Shown here: one piece after another, positions 7,335 to 9,789 of the stretch
Layout of the letters: each line of letters begins with the position of its first letter
Numbering within the stretch: the first letter of the stretch is position 1
Assembly (NCBI GenBank): GCA_009773975.1
Contig: VSMX01000086.1
Coordinates: 1 to 9,789 of the forward strand
Length of the DNA: 9,789 bases
Source of the DNA: Desulfovibrio sp.
GTDB taxonomy: Bacteria > Desulfobacterota > Desulfovibrionia > Desulfovibrionales > Desulfovibrionaceae
Direction: 5' to 3'
Translations under genes and position numbers: made by a program
Notes under the pieces: generated by a model
What the model saw: the letters and a program-made list of their open reading frames with translations, nothing else
Databases searched by the model: none
What the model was told of the DNA's origin: nothing

Positions 7335-7351
7335 TATATACACAATAAAAT
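7323..7351 (+). promoter_or_regulatory. Candidate sigma-70 promoter for usp-hisC-cmk
   Basis: TTGCAA (7323-7328) and TAAAAT (7346-7351) are separated by exactly 17 bp and match the consensus at 4 of 6 and 5 of 6 positions. A start near 7358 would give a leader of about 120 nt before the usp ATG at 7477. With no other promoter obvious before hisC, it may drive all three genes. Confidence 0.45.
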
Positions 7352-7476
7352 AAGAATTGCTGCTGAAATCCATTTTTTCTTGATTTTTCCTCTGCCTGCA
7401 AATATCATGGCTACGTAACTGGAATATTTTTAAAATGGCCTAACAAGTAATTGGCGGACAACAAGGGAGACAGAAC

Positions 7477-7932
7477 ATGGCCAAGGAAATCAAGAAAATT
7501 CTCTGCGCGGTAGACCTTTCCGACCACAGCAAGGAAGTGGCTGCCTATGCCGTACTGCTGGCCAAGGGTCTTGGGGCAAGCGTTCTGGTAGTTTATACCG
7601 CGCCTTCGTTGAGCCAGTATGTCGGCTTTCATGTGCCCCCAAATACCATTGAAAATTTTGTTGGAGAAATTGTTACCGGCGCGGAAAAATCCATGGAAGC
7701 CTTTGTTGCCGAAAATTTTACCAGCGTTGAAGACCGCGGCCAGGTTCGCATTGGCTATGACGCCTAGGAAATCCTCAACCGCGCGCATGATGAAAAAGCC
7801 GATATTATCGTAATGGGAACCCATGGACGTAAAGGCATTGATCGCATTCTGTTTGGATCTGTGGCGGAAAAAGTTGTCAAAAACGCCGATATGCCGGTAC
7901 TTACAGTTCGTCCAACCGAAACTCCCAAATAG
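7477..7932 (+). pseudogene. UspA-family universal stress protein gene with an in-frame TAG at codon 97
   Basis: The reading frame from ATG 7477 to TAG 7930-7932 encodes a normal-length UspA-type protein (151 codons plus stop), but TAG at 7765-7767 (codon 97) interrupts it. Before the stop are the N-terminal KKILCAVDLSDHS strand and its Asp (D13). After it, in the same frame, come IIVMGTHGRKGIDRILFGS, which fits the UspA ATP-binding pattern G-2x-G-9x-G-S, and the usual VAEKVVK...PVLTVRP ending. There is no other frameshift or stop. Conventional translation would give a 96-residue product lacking the nucleotide loop. GGGAG at 7465-7469 is a good ribosome site. The first ATG after the stop (7813) has none, so separate translation of the 3' half is unlikely. 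A recent nonsense mutation (for example GAG to TAG), a sequencing error or amber readthrough would all fit. Confidence 0.75.
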
Positions 7933-7941
7933 GCAGTTCTG

Positions 7942-9054
7942 ATGCCACATACCGATTTGCCCGGGCGCATCCGCTCTCTGGATGCCTATTCGCCCGGGCT
8001 TTCCATTGATGAAATTCGGCAAAAATACAATTTGCCTGTTGTTATAAAAATGGCCAGCAACGAAAATCCGCTTGGATGCTCACCGCTGCTGCAACAGGTA
8101 ATTGCCAGAAAAGCCCCGTATGCTTTCCGTTATCCGCAATCGGGCAATCCTCGTTTGTGCGAGGCTCTCGCCGAAAGACACAAGATTGACAAGGCCAAAA
8201 TTGCCATAGGCAACGGTTCGGATGAAATCATTGACCTTTTGATGCGCATTCTTTGCGAGCCACGCAAACATTCCATTGCCTGTTTTGAACCATGTTTCAG
8301 CATCTATCCCATCCAGGCACAGATCAACGGCCTTGAAACCCGCCGCTGCGCGCTCAAAAGCGACTTCTCTTTTGATTTCGACAAATTGCTCGAAAAGATT
8401 GACGGCAGCACACGGCTTTGTTTTGTCACAACTCCAGACAATCCTTCCGGCTATTGTCCGGAACCGGAAAAAGTTGCCGAATTTGCCCAAAAGCTTTCTG
8501 TCCGCGCTCCGGAATGCCTTTTGGTAATCGACGAAGCCTATATGGATTTTGCGCCGAATGCCGGGACGACTTCCTTGCTGGAATCGGGCAAACTGCCAGC
8601 AAATGCCGCAGTGCTGCGTACATTTTCAAAAAGTTATGGCCTTGCTGGCCTGCGCATTGGCTACGGCATTCTTCCGGATGATCTTGCCTCATATTACTGG
8701 CGCGCGCGCTTGCCTTTCTCACTGAACATACTGGCGGAAGAAGCCGCCATCGCTGCCCTTGAAGACTATGCTTTCAGGGAAGCAACAATTAAGATAGTAA
8801 GAGAAGGCCGAAAGTTTCTTGCCACTGGCCTTGCCAGGATTGGTTGCCATGTTTGGCCAAGCGCGGCCAACTTTTTGATGTTCAAACTTCCGAAAAATTC
8901 CATAAGCGCTGCCGAATGTTTTGAAAAGCTGCTGGCAAAAGGCATTATTATCAGAAAACTTGCCAGTTACAATTTGCCTGACAAATTAAGAGTCAGTATT
9001 GGCAATACTTCAGAAAACCTGGCTTTTATCGAGGCCATGGAAGCAATATTATGA
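7942..9054 (+). CDS. hisC: Histidinol-phosphate aminotransferase
   Basis: The 370-residue protein is a fold-type I, PLP-dependent aminotransferase of the HisC family. It converts imidazole-acetol phosphate and glutamate to histidinol phosphate in histidine synthesis, in the cytoplasm. Visible features are ASNENPLG near residue 38, GNGSDEII for cofactor phosphate contact, N167 in TPDNPSG, D197 in VIDEAY (pyridine nitrogen partner), the PLP lysine K230 in TFSKSYGLAGLRIGY, and a C-terminal LRVSIGNTSEN whose Arg binds the substrate carboxylate. Length is normal. The ATG at 7942 lies 9 nt after the usp stop and has only a weak ribosome site (AGG at 7931-7933), suggesting dependence on translation of usp. 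The stop overlaps cmk as ATGA. Related enzymes can act on aromatic amino acids or threonine phosphate (CobD), but the length and motifs favour HisC. Confidence 0.88.
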   Translation: MPHTDLPGRIRSLDAYSPGLSIDEIRQKYNLPVVIKMASNENPLGCSPLLQQVIARKAPYAFRYPQSGNPRLCEALAERHKIDKAKIAIGNGSDEIIDLLMRILCEPRKHSIACFEPCFSIYPIQAQINGLETRRCALKSDFSFDFDKLLEKIDGSTRLCFVTTPDNPSGYCPEPEKVAEFAQKLSVRAPECLLVIDEAYMDFAPNAGTTSLLESGKLPANAAVLRTFSKSYGLAGLRIGYGILPDDLASYYWRARLPFSLNILAEEAAIAALEDYAFREATIKIVREGRKFLATGLARIGCHVWPSAANFLMFKLPKNSISAAECFEKLLAKGIIIRKLASYNLPDKLRVSIGNTSENLAFIEAMEAIL

Positions 9055-9749
9055 ACAAATTTCTTCCGGTAGTCACCATTGATGGGCCATCTGGCGTCGG
9101 TAAATCCACTGTTTCAGATCTCCTGGCCAAAAAATTGGATATTCCGCATCTCGATACCGGCGCAATGTTTCGGTATTCCGCCTTGGTGTTGGAAGAAAAC
9201 GGCCCCACAATGCCCGATGCCGAAGTACAGACAAAATTGTCCAAACTGGAGTTTGACCTGGTGGGCAACGGAGCTGAAGCAAAGCTTTATTGCAATGGCA
9301 AAGCGATTGGCGATGAGATCAGGACAGAACAAGTTGCCCTGCTGGCCTCGAAAATCGCCCAAAGACCAGTAGTGCGTCAATTCATGTTACAAAGCGAAAG
9401 CAAAATCGGTGCGAAACACGCCATCATTGCAGATGGCCGCGATACCGGAACTGTGGTGTTCCCGGATGCGGCATTCAAGATTTTTCTTACTGCGACTCCG
9501 CTTACCCGCGCCATACGCCGCAAACATGATTTGGTCAAACTGGGCATTGACGCCGATCTGGCCACACTTGAAAAAGATATGGCTGAACGCGACAAACAGG
9601 ATCGCGACAGGAAAATCGCGCCGCTTCGCCCTGCCGACGATGCCAAAATCATCGACAATTCCAATTTGACAATCGAACAGGTGCTCAATGAAATTCTTGC
9701 TTATATCCGGCAAAGAGGAATAGCAACCGGAACCACGCTTCTTCCCTGA
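9051..9749 (+). CDS. cmk: Cytidylate kinase
   Basis: The 232-residue cytoplasmic enzyme phosphorylates CMP and dCMP with ATP, recycling cytidine nucleotides for RNA, DNA and lipid synthesis. The P-loop GPSGVGKST is at residues 12-20, followed by LDTGAMFR at 34-41 (NMP-binding start). ADGRDTGTVVFPDA begins near 127 with R130 and D131. The LID region has RDKQDRDRKIAPLRP with its arginines, followed by the family ending DAKIIDNSNLTIEQVLNEIL. Length fits (220-230 typical). The start ATG overlaps the hisC stop by ATGA, and GGAAG at 9039-9043 is a moderate ribosome site, so the two genes are translationally coupled. Nothing looks broken. The 40 nt after the TGA hold no gene; GCCTT...AAGGC (9766-9789) could be part of a hairpin cut by the window edge. 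Confidence 0.93.
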   Translation: MNKFLPVVTIDGPSGVGKSTVSDLLAKKLDIPHLDTGAMFRYSALVLEENGPTMPDAEVQTKLSKLEFDLVGNGAEAKLYCNGKAIGDEIRTEQVALLASKIAQRPVVRQFMLQSESKIGAKHAIIADGRDTGTVVFPDAAFKIFLTATPLTRAIRRKHDLVKLGIDADLATLEKDMAERDKQDRDRKIAPLRPADDAKIIDNSNLTIEQVLNEILAYIRQRGIATGTTLLP

Positions 9750-9789
9750 AGCTTCGCGGACCTAAGCCTTTGCTGTTTTGTTGGAAGGC

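Larger units (their letters stand above)
7121..7476. other. AT-rich non-coding region between copA and usp
   Basis: I see no gene or gene remnant in this stretch on either strand. It holds a short alternating GC run (7121-7128), an inverted repeat GCAAT-TTT-ATTGC (7161-7173), two longer perfect palindromes (listed separately), the palindrome TGTATATACA (7333-7342) and a cluster of GCAAATT/GCAATT repeats at 7270-7276, 7283-7289 and 7291-7296. The right third contains the likely usp promoter and an approximately 120-nt leader. Confidence 0.6.

Noticed and set aside
7411..8022. Open frame of 203 codons on the - strand across the whole usp gene
   Set aside because: It lies opposite the UspA frame, has no recognisable protein family or ribosome site, and the + strand frame is clearly the conserved one.
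9766..9789. Terminator after cmk (GCCTT...AAGGC)
   Set aside because: Only a 5-bp stem with a 14-nt loop is visible and the window ends there, so it cannot be called.
1..9789. tRNA, CRISPR array, insertion sequence or prophage remnants
   Set aside because: I saw no cloverleaf, regularly spaced repeats, transposase-like frame or terminal inverted repeats with target duplications.

Overview
The window looks like chromosomal DNA of a sulfate-reducing delta-proteobacterium of the Desulfovibrio type (now Desulfobacterota). The grounds are protein style and gene content: a D-lactate dehydrogenase FAD subunit and its Fe-S partner lie next to LutC and a fused LutB-LutA protein, as in the lactate-oxidation operon of Desulfovibrio, and there is a UspA-hisC-cmk cluster. 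GC content looks moderate by eye and was not counted. The genus assignment is inference; no database was searched.

Left part (1-4365, + strand), lactate oxidation. The last 15 codons of an FAD-linked D-lactate/glycolate-type dehydrogenase (stop at 48-50) are followed after 3 nt by its Fe-S/CCG-domain subunit (54-1349). A 167-nt gap with one hairpin comes next, then lutC (1517-2161), which overlaps by 8 nt a 716-residue LutB-LutA fusion (2154-4304). The genes would oxidise both lactate enantiomers to pyruvate and pass electrons through Fe-S clusters towards the membrane. A 13-bp-stem hairpin at 4330-4365 closes the cluster and can serve both converging transcripts.

Middle part (4441-7120, - strand), copper export. 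It encodes one large Cu(+)-exporting P1B-1 ATPase (CopA, 839 aa) with a metal-binding HMA domain at each end. Its upstream DNA has a strong extended -10 box, a long 20-bp spacer, a perfect 19-bp dyad at the predicted transcription start and a 44-bp inverted repeat that contains the -35 box.

The 516-nt divergent intergenic region (6961-7476) holds no gene I can see. It is AT-rich and contains several perfect palindromes (7182-7197, 7317-7334, 7333-7342), a GCAAATT repeat cluster and a good sigma-70-type promoter pointing at the UspA gene.

Right part (7477-9749, + strand). A UspA-family universal stress gene is interrupted by a single in-frame TAG at codon 97, although its sequence is otherwise intact to a second TAG. 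It is followed by hisC (histidinol-phosphate aminotransferase) and, with an ATGA overlap, cmk (cytidylate kinase). The last 40 nt hold no gene.

I found no clearly new multi-gene system. The observations most worth checking are the TAG-interrupted but otherwise well-preserved UspA gene and the dyad-rich control region between copA and usp. No tRNA, rRNA, CRISPR array, insertion sequence or prophage gene was seen.
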